Notes: generated from the letters alone by a model not told the origin. DNA of 64,000 nucleotides from Candidatus Gastranaerophilales bacterium (GCA_016280955.1 JAEEHV010000006.1:62001-126000); one strand, 5' to 3'. Shown: positions 1-10,165, counted from the first letter of the stretch. Made by a program: numbers and translations.

Positions 1-1142
1 ACATTTTGAGTGCCGGAATCAGAATTTTTGAAAATATCGGCAAGTGTTGCACCTTGTTCAACAAAGATACTGTCTTCTTTAGTATTATCACCTGAAAAAT
101 CATTATTATATTTATTCTCATTATTTATATAATTATTACCTGAATTATCACGATTTTTTGCAGTTAGACTGTTATTTATAGCAGTAAAAATAAAATTAAA
201 TATCTGGTTTGAATTTTTATATCTTACTTCTTTTTTTGTCGGATGAACATTAACATCAACATCTTCAGACGGAATTTGCAAGTTTAGTACTATAAAAGGA
301 TATCTGGTAGATGCAGTTAGATTTTTATAAACCATATCAATAGATTTATTGAACACCGGGCATTTTACAATCCTTGAATTTACATAAGTATAATAATCTT
401 TTTTGCTTGCCCTTGTATAATCCGGGGTGCTGACATAGCCCGAAATGTATAATCCTGAAAGTTTATCGGAATAGTTAACTTCACAGAAATTTTTATCAGT
501 ATTTTCTGAAAATACTTCCTTCATAACAAGCGGTAAATTTCCTTGTCCGGTTGTCTTAAGTATTAATTTCCCGTTATTTTTCAATTCAAAAGATATATTT
601 GAATTAATTATTGCCAAAGACTGTACCAGCTCATTTATATATGCAAATTCGGTTTTTTCTGACTTAAGAAACTTTAAACGTGCGGGAATATTATAGAATA
701 GTTCTTTTATCTCCATAATTGTGCCTATTGCACAACCGGTTTTAGACTGTTTTACTTCGGAATTTTCACATTCTACCTTAATTCCTGTTTCAGAATCTTT
801 TGTTCTTGTAATACAGGTAAGTTTAGATATGGAAATAATGCTTGCGAGTGCTTCTCCGCGGAAACCCATTGTTGATATATTATACAAATCATTTTCTGAT
901 TTAATTTTACTGGTTGCATGTTTAGTAAATGCAAGTACAATATCATCTTCCTCAATTCCTGAACCGTTATCGGCAATTCTAAGATTTCTGCATTCGTTTG
1001 ATACTTCGATACTTATTTTAGTAGCTCCTGCATCAATGGAATTTTCTACCAACTCTTTGACAACCGAGTACGGACGTTCAATAACCTCGCCGGCTGCTAT
1101 TTGATTTATTACATTTGTTGATAGCTGAACTATTTTCCCCAT
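1..1142 (-). CDS. mutL: DNA mismatch repair protein MutL (N-terminal part, truncated by window edge)
   Basis: Reading the minus strand from the ATG at 1142 gives 380 in-frame codons with no stop before the window edge, so the C-terminal endonuclease/dimerisation part lies outside. The N-terminus MGKIVQLSTNVINQIAAGEV followed by a VVKELVENSIDAGA segment is the GHKL ATPase signature of MutL; DNGSGI, KHATSK and GFRGEAL follow in the family order. Further on, HPTKKEVR marks the end of the S5-like transducer domain, before a low-complexity Asn/Asp-rich linker. MutL couples MutS mismatch recognition to strand incision. An AGGGAG Shine-Dalgarno lies about 11 bases before the ATG. It is divergent from the gene at 1314. 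Confidence 0.95.
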   Translation of the reverse strand, partial: MGKIVQLSTNVINQIAAGEVIERPYSVVKELVENSIDAGATKISIEVSNECRNLRIADNGSGIEEDDIVLAFTKHATSKIKSENDLYNISTMGFRGEALASIISISKLTCITRTKDSETGIKVECENSEVKQSKTGCAIGTIMEIKELFYNIPARLKFLKSEKTEFAYINELVQSLAIINSNISFELKNNGKLILKTTGQGNLPLVMKEVFSENTDKNFCEVNYSDKLSGLYISGYVSTPDYTRASKKDYYTYVNSRIVKCPVFNKSIDMVYKNLTASTRYPFIVLNLQIPSEDVDVNVHPTKKEVRYKNSNQIFNFIFTAINNSLTAKNRDNSGNNYINNENKYNNDFSGDNTKEDSIFVEQGATLADIFKNSDSGTQN

Positions 1143-1252
1143 ATAAAAACAAAAACTCCCTGCAAATGTCTTATTTTGCCATAAAATAATTATACATCAA
1201 CAACATTTTTATTTATATAGTAATTATGTAATTAAGCTAAATTCACATTATT

Positions 1253-1267
1253 TTTACAAAATTTAAC
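1253..1267. promoter_or_regulatory. Direct repeat TTTAC-N5-TTAAC (putative regulator site)
   Basis: Two near-identical pentamers are separated by five bases, giving a 10-bp period, between divergent mutL and the 1314 gene. It is one of a series in this window that resemble the GTAAA-N5-GTAAA direct repeat bound by CpxR/OmpR-type response regulators. The second half-site is imperfect. Confidence 0.3.
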
Positions 1268-1281
1268 AAGATAATATTTTA

Positions 1282-1292
1282 TATGATATAAT
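1282..1292 (+). promoter_or_regulatory. Extended -10 promoter of the 1314 gene
   Basis: TATG-A-TATAAT is a perfect -10 hexamer (1287-1292) with an upstream TG one base away, the extended -10 form that can work without a good -35 box. The expected transcript start near 1299 leaves a short leader carrying the AAGGAG Shine-Dalgarno before the ATG at 1314. Confidence 0.6.
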
Positions 1293-1313
1293 TATCGTAA
1301 GGAGTATATATAA

Positions 1314-2453
1314 ATGGCAACTAAAAAAGATAAAAATAAAAAAATTAAAGTCGCATTTCCTCACATGGGAACTATTTCTATAGCTTGGGCTGCCGGTATG
1401 AGAAAAATTGGCGTTGAACCTTATGTACCGCCTTATACAAGCAAAAAAACATTATCTTACGGTACAAAAAATTCACCTGAAGCAATTTGTTTACCATACA
1501 AATTAATTCTAGGCAACTTTATTGAAGCTATTGAAGGCGGTGCTGACTATGTTGCTATGATTACATCTCCCGGTATTTGCAGACTTGGTGAATACGGCAA
1601 TAATATAAATACGACATTAAAAGATCTCGGATATAAAGCAAATTATATTGAACTTTCGCTTTATGACGGAATTAAGGGTTTATATAAATTTTTAGTTGAG
1701 CTTTCAGGCAAAAATGATCCGATATTAATTTTAAGAACAATCAATATCGTTATAAGAAAAATCTTTGTAATTGATGACTTAAACAGTGCTTTATCATACT
1801 ACAGGGCAAGAGAAATACATATTGGTGATGCCGAAAAGAACTACAAAAAAGCATTAAAAATTATTGATAAAGCTGACAGTACACGAGAACTTAAAAAGGC
1901 TTATGATATAGCTTTAAAAGAAATAGAAAAAACAGAAATAGATGCAGAGAGAGAAGTCCTTCATGTTGATTTAACAGGTGAAATATTTCTTGTTAATGAC
2001 GAATTTTCTAATCAATATATTGAACGGGAACTTGGCAGAATGGGGGTTGAAACCAGAAGAAGTCTCACTGTCGGCAGTTTCTTAAAAGATGCTATTATAC
2101 CGAAAGCTTTTCAGAATAAAGAAACTCACCTGCAAAGAGCTGAAAGAATGGCTAAACCATATTTAATGAGAGATATTGGCGGTGATGCTTTAGAGTGTGT
2201 TTCAGATGTTGTTTTTGCTGATAAAAAAGGAAAAGACGGAATTATACACATTTCACCGTTTACCTGTATGCCTGAAATAATGTCACAAAATATTTTTCCA
2301 ACAATTAGAGGCGACCATGATATTCCTATATTACCTCTAATTATGGATGAACAAACAGGACGTGCAGGATATATAACACGTCTGGAAGCATTTGTTGATC
2401 TTATGCGGCGTAAAAAACGTGCCAAAGCAGCTAAAAATAAAACCAGAGTATAA
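1314..2453 (+). CDS. 2-hydroxyacyl-CoA dehydratase D-component / CoA activase-like protein
   Basis: The 379-residue protein resembles the HgdB-like 2-hydroxyglutaryl-CoA dehydratase family (DUF2229-type activase-associated proteins), which bind a [4Fe-4S] cluster. Cysteines that could hold a cluster lie in family-like contexts: C59 (EAICLPYK), C89 (SPGICRLGEYG) and C318 (PFTCMPE). The C-terminal DEQTGRAGYITRLEAF stretch is characteristic of the family. The first 12 residues are lysine-rich and lack a signal peptide, so it should be cytoplasmic. The start has AAGGAG upstream. No partner activase (BadF/HgdC type) and no acyl-CoA pathway gene lies nearby, so the substrate cannot be assigned. It ends one base from the convergent tolC-like gene. 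Confidence 0.75.
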   Translation: MATKKDKNKKIKVAFPHMGTISIAWAAGMRKIGVEPYVPPYTSKKTLSYGTKNSPEAICLPYKLILGNFIEAIEGGADYVAMITSPGICRLGEYGNNINTTLKDLGYKANYIELSLYDGIKGLYKFLVELSGKNDPILILRTINIVIRKIFVIDDLNSALSYYRAREIHIGDAEKNYKKALKIIDKADSTRELKKAYDIALKEIEKTEIDAEREVLHVDLTGEIFLVNDEFSNQYIERELGRMGVETRRSLTVGSFLKDAIIPKAFQNKETHLQRAERMAKPYLMRDIGGDALECVSDVVFADKKGKDGIIHISPFTCMPEIMSQNIFPTIRGDHDIPILPLIMDEQTGRAGYITRLEAFVDLMRRKKRAKAAKNKTRV

Positions 2454-2454
2454 A

Positions 2455-3852
2455 TTAATTTAATACATTATTTGTGGCTATGTTTTTCCCCATTGATTTT
2501 TCAAGGCTGGCTTTTGCTGAATTAAATTCATACATAATTTGATAATATGTAAGTTGTGCATTAGAATACTGAAGTTGTGCATCCTTTAATTCTACTGCAT
2601 CACCTATACCTGCATCATATCTTCCCAAAGAAAGAGCATAATTTTCTTTTGATTGTTTTACACCGAGTTTTGCAACAGGAATTTTATTCTTTTTTTCATC
2701 AAGAGTATAGTATGCTTGTTGAACCTCTAATAATACATTGTTCTTAGTATTCATAGCATTTGCCTTTTCTCTTAAATATAGTGAATTTGCTTCTCTAATC
2801 TGATGTTTTAACAACATTCCGTTTATAACAGGAAAATTTAAGTAACTTCCGAATGTATAACCATAATTTGAATCAGGATGGCGACCGCCGACTTCAAATT
2901 GACCTTCAATAGTAAGCTGAGGAAGCCAGCTTTTTTGACTGAGTTTTAAGTTTTGTTTTGCCTGATTTACTTTAACTTCAGCTAGAATAAATTCAGGACG
3001 TGAATTTTGAGTAATTTCTATGGCATTATCAAGGTTTATATCACATTTATTATATTGTAATTTTTCGGATAAATTATACTTAATATAATATGGAATACCA
3101 ATCTTATTATTTAATTTTGCCATAGCGACACTAACATTATGTTCTGCCTGGATTAATGATAATTTAGCATTACTAAGATTTACTTCAGCAATCGTTACAT
3201 CAACTTTAGGTTTTAATCCTGAAAGATAAAATGCTTTTGCCTGTTCATAAAATACCTGATATTGCTTCACGGTTTCTTCAGCCACTCTTTTTGCTTCTAT
3301 TGTGTACTGAAGATAATAATATGCATCCTTTACATCATAGACAACCTCATTTATTATGCCTGTTAAAATTATTTTATAGCTTTTATTATCCAGTTTTTGA
3401 ATAGTTGCTTTATTTTGAGTTATACCAAAATCATATAGCATTTGCGATGCACTAATCTGACCGAGAACCCAAAAATTATATATAAGATTTTCTCTGAAAA
3501 CATCAGATAACTGAAGTTGTCTTATCCTGCTGTATCCGGTCTGCCAGCTAAACTGAGGGAAATATGCAGACCATGTTTGTTTTAATCTTGCATCAGATGC
3601 AAATACATCCTGCATTGCGGATTGAATACGCGGATTGTTGCCTAAAGCAAGTTTAATACAGTCATCAAGGTCAACGCTAATAGTATATTCAACTCCTGCT
3701 GTAATTGTGTCAGTTTTTGGTTCTACCTGACTGCTTTCAGGATATTCTTTAATGATAAATTTGCTGCTATTACAGAGTGCAAAATCATTAAAAATTATCT
3801 CATATATTAAAATTAATATTATTAATATTATTTTATTCATATTTATCTTCAT
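2455..3852 (-). CDS. TolC-family outer-membrane efflux protein
   Basis: This is the outer-membrane channel of the tripartite pump encoded immediately upstream. Two outer-membrane-efflux repeats with long helices are visible: LDDCIKLALGNNPRIQSA near the N-terminus, and an NAIEITQNSRPEFILAEVKV segment opening the second repeat. The C-terminal helix ends in YEFNSAKASLEKSMGKN, typical of TolC. The ATG at 3852 (or 3840) gives a hydrophobic signal peptide; reading further back needs a GTG at 3891 and a poorer leader. TATAAC lies exactly six bases before the 3852 ATG and there is no Shine-Dalgarno, so a secondary leaderless transcript is possible. The gene follows the RND permease by about 76 bp. 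Confidence 0.88.
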   Translation of the reverse strand: MKINMNKIILIILILIYEIIFNDFALCNSSKFIIKEYPESSQVEPKTDTITAGVEYTISVDLDDCIKLALGNNPRIQSAMQDVFASDARLKQTWSAYFPQFSWQTGYSRIRQLQLSDVFRENLIYNFWVLGQISASQMLYDFGITQNKATIQKLDNKSYKIILTGIINEVVYDVKDAYYYLQYTIEAKRVAEETVKQYQVFYEQAKAFYLSGLKPKVDVTIAEVNLSNAKLSLIQAEHNVSVAMAKLNNKIGIPYYIKYNLSEKLQYNKCDINLDNAIEITQNSRPEFILAEVKVNQAKQNLKLSQKSWLPQLTIEGQFEVGGRHPDSNYGYTFGSYLNFPVINGMLLKHQIREANSLYLREKANAMNTKNNVLLEVQQAYYTLDEKKNKIPVAKLGVKQSKENYALSLGRYDAGIGDAVELKDAQLQYSNAQLTYYQIMYEFNSAKASLEKSMGKNIATNNVLN

Positions 3853-3928
3853 ATATAAGTTATATGAAAATATTAATATGAATAATTCCACAGACGGATA
3901 TAATTTTAGAACAAGTTATAAATAATTA

Positions 3929-6900
3929 TTAGAATAAAGCAGCAATTTTAGCAAAAACAGAAGGTATAAAAATTAACAAAATAACATATGCTATTCCCAT
4001 CAAAAGTAATAATAAACACAATTCTTTTAATAACTTACGTCTTTGTACCATATCCTCTTTGATTGTATTAAGAAGAACAAAGAAAGCAGGTACCAATATT
4101 GCACCAACAAAAGCTACTGCAATCATGCCTCCAAATACTGAAACACCAATAGAGTGACGGCTGCCGGCTCCGGCACCTTTTGCAAATACCAGAGGCAGTA
4201 AACCCAGAATAAATGCAATATTAGTCATCAAAACGGCTCTGAATCTGAGTTTTGCAGCCTGTAGTGCCGCATCTATATAATTCATACCGTCTTTTTCCAT
4301 AGCATCTTTTGCAAATTCAACTACCAGAATTGCCTGTTTGGTCGATAATCCCAAAAGCATAACCAATCCAACCTGTGCATATATATCAAGTGATAAGCCC
4401 CAAACATATTGTAAGAATAATGCGCCTGATATTGCAATCGGTGATATTAGCATAACGGAAACCGGAAGTGTCCAGCTTTCATATAGTGCAACAAGAAACA
4501 GATATACAAATGCAAAAGCCATTGATAAAATCATAACAAGCTGACCAGATGATTGCTGTTCAAGAAATGATTTACCCGACCAAGCATAACCCATATCATT
4601 AGGTAAAATCTTATCAGCTATTTGCTCCATTGCCTTCATTCCCGAACCGGAACTCATTCCTGATACAACTTCAGCATTAATTGTAATTGACGGATATAAA
4701 TTGAATCTTGTAAGTTCAAACGGAGCAATAATATCTTCCGTAGTAATGACAGATGTCAGCGGAACCATTTTCCCAACATTATTTTTAACAAAGACCTTGT
4801 TTAAATCCTCCATTGTATCTCTGTATGTTGAGTCTGCCTGCATAAATACACGATAAACACGACCAAATTTGTTAAAATCATTTACGTATGTGGAAGCATA
4901 TTGAGTAGCAAGTGTAGAATATATTTCACCGATTGATACCCCTTGTGCCAATGCTTTTTCTTCATTAATTCTCACTTCTACTTGCGGCAATGATGCTGTA
5001 AAAGACGTGTAAACACTTGAAAATGCAGGGGAAACACTTGCTTCACGCATTAACTTCTGTGCTTCCTTAAACATCTGTTCAGGAGTTCGGTCACCTTTAT
5101 CAAGGACTTGGAATTCTATACCGTTAAACATACCCAAACCGACAATTGCGGGAGGTTGTGATACAAATGATATTGTTTCTGTATATTTTTTGGTAATTTG
5201 TCTGGCTTGCTCCATTATATTATTTATTGAAAGCTTTTTGGATTTTCTGTTATGCCATGAATCTAATTGAACTATTACTAACGCAGTATTTTCTCCGTTA
5301 AAACCATTAATTGACAGAGTTGATTTAACTCCCGGAATCTTTAATATCTCTTGGCACATATTGTTAACAACTTCTGTTGAACGTGTAAGAGTTGCACCGT
5401 CTTGCAGTTGTACCTGCATAAATACAGCACCCCTGTCTTCATCAGGTAAAAATCCTGACGGAATAATTTTGAACATTATTATAATAAATAACAATATTCC
5501 CATTACAGTTCTCAATGTTTTTTGCGGCTGTTTTACAAAATAAACAACTACACTTAAATATTTATCTCTTATTTTGTTAAACCAGTTCTCAAAGTCCTGA
5601 ATAAATTTAAAATCAGTTTTTTGGTCTCCAGGTTTAAGAATTATAGAACATAAAGCTGGCGACAGAGTCAGTGCAACGACAGTGGATAAACCTACTGAAG
5701 TAGCAATACATACAGCAAACTGTCTGAACATCTGACCTGTAATGCCGCCCAAGAAGCTAACCGGAACAAATACCGCCATCAAAACTAATGATGTTGCAAC
5801 AACGGCACCAAATACTTCTTCCATAGAAATATTTGTTGCATCCCTTCGACTTTTACCCTCCTGAATATGCCTTTGCGTATTTTCCAATACAACAATAGCA
5901 TCATCAACAACCAGGCCGACTGCAAGTACTAAACCGAATAATATTAAGAGGTTGATAGAGAAACCGATTGCAGACAGGAATATAAATACACCAATAAGCG
6001 ATACAGGAATTGCACAAAATGGTATAAATGCTGCTCTTGCTGTTCCTAAGAACAAGTATGTAACGGCCGAAACCAGAATAATTGCCAGAATGATTGCCTC
6101 AACAACTTCTTTTATTGATTCTCGAACAAATTGTGTAACATCATATTGAATATGATACTCCATATCGTTTGGGAATTTCTTGCTGAGAATTTGCATTTTT
6201 TTACAGATTCTGTTAACAAGGTCAATAGTATTTGCATCAGGTAACTGAGTAACTGCAATAATTGCAGATTCACCACCATCGACCATTGAACGAACAGTAT
6301 AATTTTCGGCTCCCAGTTCTACTCTTGCGACATCTTTGATTCTGACATTGGAACCGTCTTTTCCCGCTTTTATTATAATATTTTCAAATTCTTCTACCGA
6401 TTTTAATCTGCCTTTTGTTTTTAAGGTAAATTTCATCATTTGCGGAACTTCCATAGGCTCTGTTCCAATGTTTCCGGCGGGGGTTTGTACGTTTTGTGTT
6501 TGAATAGCATTGCTGATATCGGTTGTAGATATACCCAAACTTGCCATTTTATCAGGTTTAAGCCAGATTCTCATTGAATAATCACCTGCACCATAAACTG
6601 CAACGCCTGCTGAACCCTTTGTTCTGGCAAGCTCGTCTTTAAGAAATCTTGAGGCATAGTTTGCTAAATATAATGAATCATAAGTTCCGTTTGGTGAGCG
6701 CAATCCTATAAATAAACAACCTCCGCCGCCTGTTGATTTACGAACGGTTAATCCGTAACGCCGAACTTCTTCCGGTAATCGTGGAGTAACCAGTTGCAGC
6801 TGGTTCTGAACGTTTACCAAATTCATATCCGGGTTAGAACCGACTTCAAAATATATAGTAAGCTTGTAAGAACCATTGCTTGATTCTGAAGTCATATACA

Positions 6901-7129
6901 GCATATTTTCAATACCGTTTAGCTGTAATTCTACAGGGGCTGCAATAGTAGAAGTAATTACATCGGCATTAGCACCGCTGTATGTAGCATTTACTATAAC
7001 TTGCGGCGGTGTAATTGACGGGTATTCTTCAAGAGGTAAAGTTGTTAAACAAAGCAGACCTGCAAGCATAATAGCAATTGATATTACTATAGCAAATTTC
7101 GGACGTTTTACAAAGAAATTCTCTTTCAT
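3929..7129 (-). CDS. RND-family multidrug efflux permease (HAE1/AcrB-like)
   Basis: At 1066 residues this is full length for AcrB/MexB-type inner-membrane proton antiporters. The N-terminus (FFVKRPKFAIVISIAIMLAG) is the first transmembrane helix, followed by LPLEEYPSITPP and the porter domain. The central helix block contains GLVLAVGLVVDDAIVVLEN, where the two adjacent aspartates of helix 4 match the proton-relay residues of AcrB. The second half repeats the architecture (GLVMLLGLSTKQAILVVEFA). It pumps toxic compounds from periplasm or inner leaflet through the TolC partner. AAGAGGTAA precedes the ATG. It lies between the adaptor (58 bp upstream) and tolC-like gene, in the usual operon order. 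Substrate range cannot be inferred. Confidence 0.95.
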   Translation of the reverse strand: MKENFFVKRPKFAIVISIAIMLAGLLCLTTLPLEEYPSITPPQVIVNATYSGANADVITSTIAAPVELQLNGIENMLYMTSESSNGSYKLTIYFEVGSNPDMNLVNVQNQLQLVTPRLPEEVRRYGLTVRKSTGGGGCLFIGLRSPNGTYDSLYLANYASRFLKDELARTKGSAGVAVYGAGDYSMRIWLKPDKMASLGISTTDISNAIQTQNVQTPAGNIGTEPMEVPQMMKFTLKTKGRLKSVEEFENIIIKAGKDGSNVRIKDVARVELGAENYTVRSMVDGGESAIIAVTQLPDANTIDLVNRICKKMQILSKKFPNDMEYHIQYDVTQFVRESIKEVVEAIILAIILVSAVTYLFLGTARAAFIPFCAIPVSLIGVFIFLSAIGFSINLLILFGLVLAVGLVVDDAIVVLENTQRHIQEGKSRRDATNISMEEVFGAVVATSLVLMAVFVPVSFLGGITGQMFRQFAVCIATSVGLSTVVALTLSPALCSIILKPGDQKTDFKFIQDFENWFNKIRDKYLSVVVYFVKQPQKTLRTVMGILLFIIIMFKIIPSGFLPDEDRGAVFMQVQLQDGATLTRSTEVVNNMCQEILKIPGVKSTLSINGFNGENTALVIVQLDSWHNRKSKKLSINNIMEQARQITKKYTETISFVSQPPAIVGLGMFNGIEFQVLDKGDRTPEQMFKEAQKLMREASVSPAFSSVYTSFTASLPQVEVRINEEKALAQGVSIGEIYSTLATQYASTYVNDFNKFGRVYRVFMQADSTYRDTMEDLNKVFVKNNVGKMVPLTSVITTEDIIAPFELTRFNLYPSITINAEVVSGMSSGSGMKAMEQIADKILPNDMGYAWSGKSFLEQQSSGQLVMILSMAFAFVYLFLVALYESWTLPVSVMLISPIAISGALFLQYVWGLSLDIYAQVGLVMLLGLSTKQAILVVEFAKDAMEKDGMNYIDAALQAAKLRFRAVLMTNIAFILGLLPLVFAKGAGAGSRHSIGVSVFGGMIAVAFVGAILVPAFFVLLNTIKEDMVQRRKLLKELCLLLLLMGIAYVILLIFIPSVFAKIAALF

Positions 7130-7187
7130 TTTTACCTCTTATACTTACCTTATCATATCTGGTCTACTGTGGAATAACTCCTTACTC

Positions 7188-8405
7188 CTATTTAACCGTT
7201 GCTCCACCAAGAATTCTTTTTAATTTATTAAAAATGCGTATAAAAAGATTCGGTTTCTTTTGTTGCGGATTACTATCCTGAACTGCGTTTTTAACAATTT
7301 TTACAGGAGAGCCGGGAATAACTTTTTGCATACCGGTTGTAATTATTCTGTCCCCCTTTTTTACTCCGTCAGAAACAACCCAATCAGTTCCGACTTGTCC
7401 CATAGTTTTAATATAAGTTAATTTTGGATTGTCTGCTTCATCCAATACATAAACATATAATCCCTCTTGGTTTTCCATTGTTGCGGTTTGAGGCACAACA
7501 GGCATATCGTCTTCCTTATTTGAATATATTTTAATTTTTCCGAAATCACCTTGTAAAAGAACTGCATCAGGATTCGGGAAAGTTGCACGCATTGTAATAG
7601 TACCGGTAGATTCGTCTATGTTGTTATCATAAAAATCCTGAGTACCTCTATATTCATATTTTTGTCCCGAACTAAAAGTAAATTCCACTTCTCTTTTAAC
7701 ATTCGGTGAGCCGTCAATTCTGACAAGTTCGGCATAGTCTTTTGATTCAAGCGGAAAAGTTACATACATAGGATTTGAACTGTTAATTGTAGTTAACGGT
7801 CCGCTGCTTGTGGAAACATAGTTACCTACGGTAACATCAATTATACCGACTCTGCCGTCTACCGGAGCTTTAACTTTTGTATAACTAAGATTTCTTTGTG
7901 CATCATTATAAGCATTTTGCATACTTTGCACCTGTGCATTGTATGCATCACGTTGAGCCAATACATTATCGTAATCTGATCTTGCGATATAATCATTGTC
8001 AACAAGCTCTTTATATCTTGCGAGCTGTTTATTGTAATATGTTTGCTGAGCCTTTGCATTATCAAGATTACCTTTAGCAAGACCTGCTGCATAGCTGTAT
8101 TGTTGCGGCTCTATTTCAAATAATAACTGACCTGCTTTTACAAAATCGCCCTCTTTGAAATAACTTTTTGTCAGGTAGCCGTTAATTCTGGCAAGTATCT
8201 CAACTCTGTATTTTGCTACTACTCTTGCAGGTGCATCAAATTCTCTTCTGACCGGTTGAGATTTAACAGTATCAACTGTTACTGTCGGAGCTCCCATAGA
8301 TTTTTTCATTTTTGCGGAATTTGACTTTGAAATATTAGAACTTACCATCCTGACAAAAATCAGTGCAAAAACAAATATTAGTATAATTATAATTTTATTT
8401 CTCAT
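7188..8405 (-). CDS. RND efflux periplasmic adaptor (AcrA/MexA family)
   Basis: This is the membrane-fusion subunit that bridges the permease and the TolC-type channel. The start is set at ATG 8405, which has GGAGAGA directly upstream; the longer reading begins without a ribosome site. An N-terminal membrane segment (IIIILIFVFALIFVRM) anchors or exports it. It is followed by a lipoyl half-motif (ARVVAKYRVEILARINGYLTKSYFKEGDFVKAGQ is spread over residues 60-100), a long alpha-hairpin (ARYKELVDNDYIARSDYDNV), the second lipoyl half with KAPVDGRVGI, and a beta-barrel domain. The C-terminus is a Lys-rich tail. It is the first gene of the three-gene efflux operon. Confidence 0.93.
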   Translation of the reverse strand: MRNKIIIILIFVFALIFVRMVSSNISKSNSAKMKKSMGAPTVTVDTVKSQPVRREFDAPARVVAKYRVEILARINGYLTKSYFKEGDFVKAGQLLFEIEPQQYSYAAGLAKGNLDNAKAQQTYYNKQLARYKELVDNDYIARSDYDNVLAQRDAYNAQVQSMQNAYNDAQRNLSYTKVKAPVDGRVGIIDVTVGNYVSTSSGPLTTINSSNPMYVTFPLESKDYAELVRIDGSPNVKREVEFTFSSGQKYEYRGTQDFYDNNIDESTGTITMRATFPNPDAVLLQGDFGKIKIYSNKEDDMPVVPQTATMENQEGLYVYVLDEADNPKLTYIKTMGQVGTDWVVSDGVKKGDRIITTGMQKVIPGSPVKIVKNAVQDSNPQQKKPNLFIRIFNKLKRILGGATVK

Positions 8406-8518
8406 TCTCTCTCCAAATTTTATATAACTGCACAATTCCCATAATTGTTAAGCTCAGTTAGATTATAACAAAAACAATAAATATTAACAATAATATAGAA
8501 GAGTATAATGTAATAAAA

Positions 8519-10165
8519 TCAACGGTTTTTTATAACTTTAAGCCTTCTGTTAGGTTCTTCGCCAATTGATACACTTCTTAGATTGTATTGCTCTACAAGC
8601 TCATGCTGTAATTTTCTGATATTGGTATTTTGAGGTGAAAGCTCAATTTCTGGAGCACCCTCCATGACTTTTTTAATTGCATTTTTAGCTTCATCTAAAG
8701 CTAATTCTGTTTCATCCTTATAATCATGGGTTGTTTCAGTATCACCCTCCTGTATATCAAGAGCTTCTTTTAACACTTTTTGTATATGTGCCATGGAGTT
8801 TGTTTTTACATAAAACACTCTAATTCTGTACTCTTGTGCCAAATTCAGTATTTTAGCACCGCCCTTGGCAAAATTTTTATGGGCAATTACGATATCTGAA
8901 TCTTCAATATTTCTTGTAATTTCAACATTTAAATTTAAACTTTCAATAATTTTTTCAACAATAGTTCTGGATACTGCATATAAATAAACCTTCTTAAGTG
9001 GTTTAATCTTTTCAACATACTGCTGACGTGAAAAACTAAAGTTCATTTTATTATCATTTGCAGTTTCTTCAACCTGCGGTTGTTTGAGTTCAATATTTTG
9101 TTCCTGATGAATCAATGTAACAGGCTCATTCAGTTTGGAATCAACTTTACGAATTTCAGGTCTTATCGGCCATCCTCTTAAAATATAATCAACCGCCTCT
9201 GATGTATTTTTATAAACTGCAAGAGTATTTCTGTCAGTAATTTCAATAACAATATCAAATGTAGGCTGCTTTTCTCTCTCTAAAACAGTTTTTTGAGATG
9301 CTCTGCGTTTAGCCTCATCATCACCGAGTGTAACTGACTGAATACCACCAACCAAATCTGATAATGTTGGGTTTTTTATTAAACTTTCAAGACAATTACC
9401 ATGAGCGGTAGCAATAAGCATAACACCACGTTCTGCAATTGTTCTAGCAGCCTGAGCTTCAGCTTCGGTACCTATTTCATCGACAACAATTACCTCCGGA
9501 GTGTGATTTTCTACAGCTTCAATCATAATATCTTTTTGAAGTTCAGGCTGTGCAACCTGCATTCTTCTTGATGAACCTACTGCCGGATGCGGAACATCAC
9601 CATCTCCAGCAATTTCATTAGAGGTATCTACTATAACTACCCTCTTTCCTAATTCATCGGCAACAAGACGTGAAATTTCTCTTAATTTAGTAGTTTTACC
9701 AACCCCGGGTGGCCCTAAAAACAATATACTTTTTCCTTGAGTACAAAAATCTTTAATACAGGCAATAGTACCTGTTACAACACGACCTATACGACAAGTT
9801 AGACCAATAACTTTCCCCTGTCGGTTTCTTATTGCACTAATACGATGCAGAGTGCCGGGAATGCCGGAACGGTTATCATGCGTAAAATCCTGAATATGTG
9901 AAATTACAAAATTTATATCCTCATCATCAACTGCAACATCACCAAGTTTATCAATTTTTCCGCCCGAATGTCTGACTTCCGGCGGTCTGCCGACATCAAG
10001 TACAATTTCTATAACATCATTCAAACTTTCAGCAGTAAGAAATGACACAACCTTAGGGGGCATAACCTGAAGAAGTTTATTGAGGTCATTTTGAAATTCC
10101 ATATTACTCATCATTCTTATATAAAAAAGCCTTTCTGCATCCGCATACGGCATACGACTATTCAA
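8519..10165 (-). CDS. ycf45: Ycf45-type AAA ATPase with C-terminal R3H domain
   Basis: The protein combines a SpoIIIAA-like/Ycf45 P-loop ATPase with an R3H single-stranded nucleic-acid-binding domain. Walker A is GPPGVGKTT near residues 151-158, and the Walker B aspartates lie in EVIVVDEIGTEAE. A segment after residue 380 resembles an additional nucleotide-fold region (KVYLYAVSRTIVEKIIE). The end of the protein has QNTNIRKLQHELVEQYNLRS, the R3H pattern. The family is conserved in Cyanobacteria and plastid genomes, which supports the lineage call; its cellular role is not established. The TTG at 10165 has AGGAG five bases upstream and is the best-supported start, while the ATG at 10153 would sit 17 bases away. 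It appears to be monocistronic. Confidence 0.85.
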   Translation of the reverse strand: MNSRMPYADAERLFYIRMMSNMEFQNDLNKLLQVMPPKVVSFLTAESLNDVIEIVLDVGRPPEVRHSGGKIDKLGDVAVDDEDINFVISHIQDFTHDNRSGIPGTLHRISAIRNRQGKVIGLTCRIGRVVTGTIACIKDFCTQGKSILFLGPPGVGKTTKLREISRLVADELGKRVVIVDTSNEIAGDGDVPHPAVGSSRRMQVAQPELQKDIMIEAVENHTPEVIVVDEIGTEAEAQAARTIAERGVMLIATAHGNCLESLIKNPTLSDLVGGIQSVTLGDDEAKRRASQKTVLEREKQPTFDIVIEITDRNTLAVYKNTSEAVDYILRGWPIRPEIRKVDSKLNEPVTLIHQEQNIELKQPQVEETANDNKMNFSFSRQQYVEKIKPLKKVYLYAVSRTIVEKIIESLNLNVEITRNIEDSDIVIAHKNFAKGGAKILNLAQEYRIRVFYVKTNSMAHIQKVLKEALDIQEGDTETTHDYKDETELALDEAKNAIKKVMEGAPEIELSPQNTNIRKLQHELVEQYNLRSVSIGEEPNRRLKVIKNR

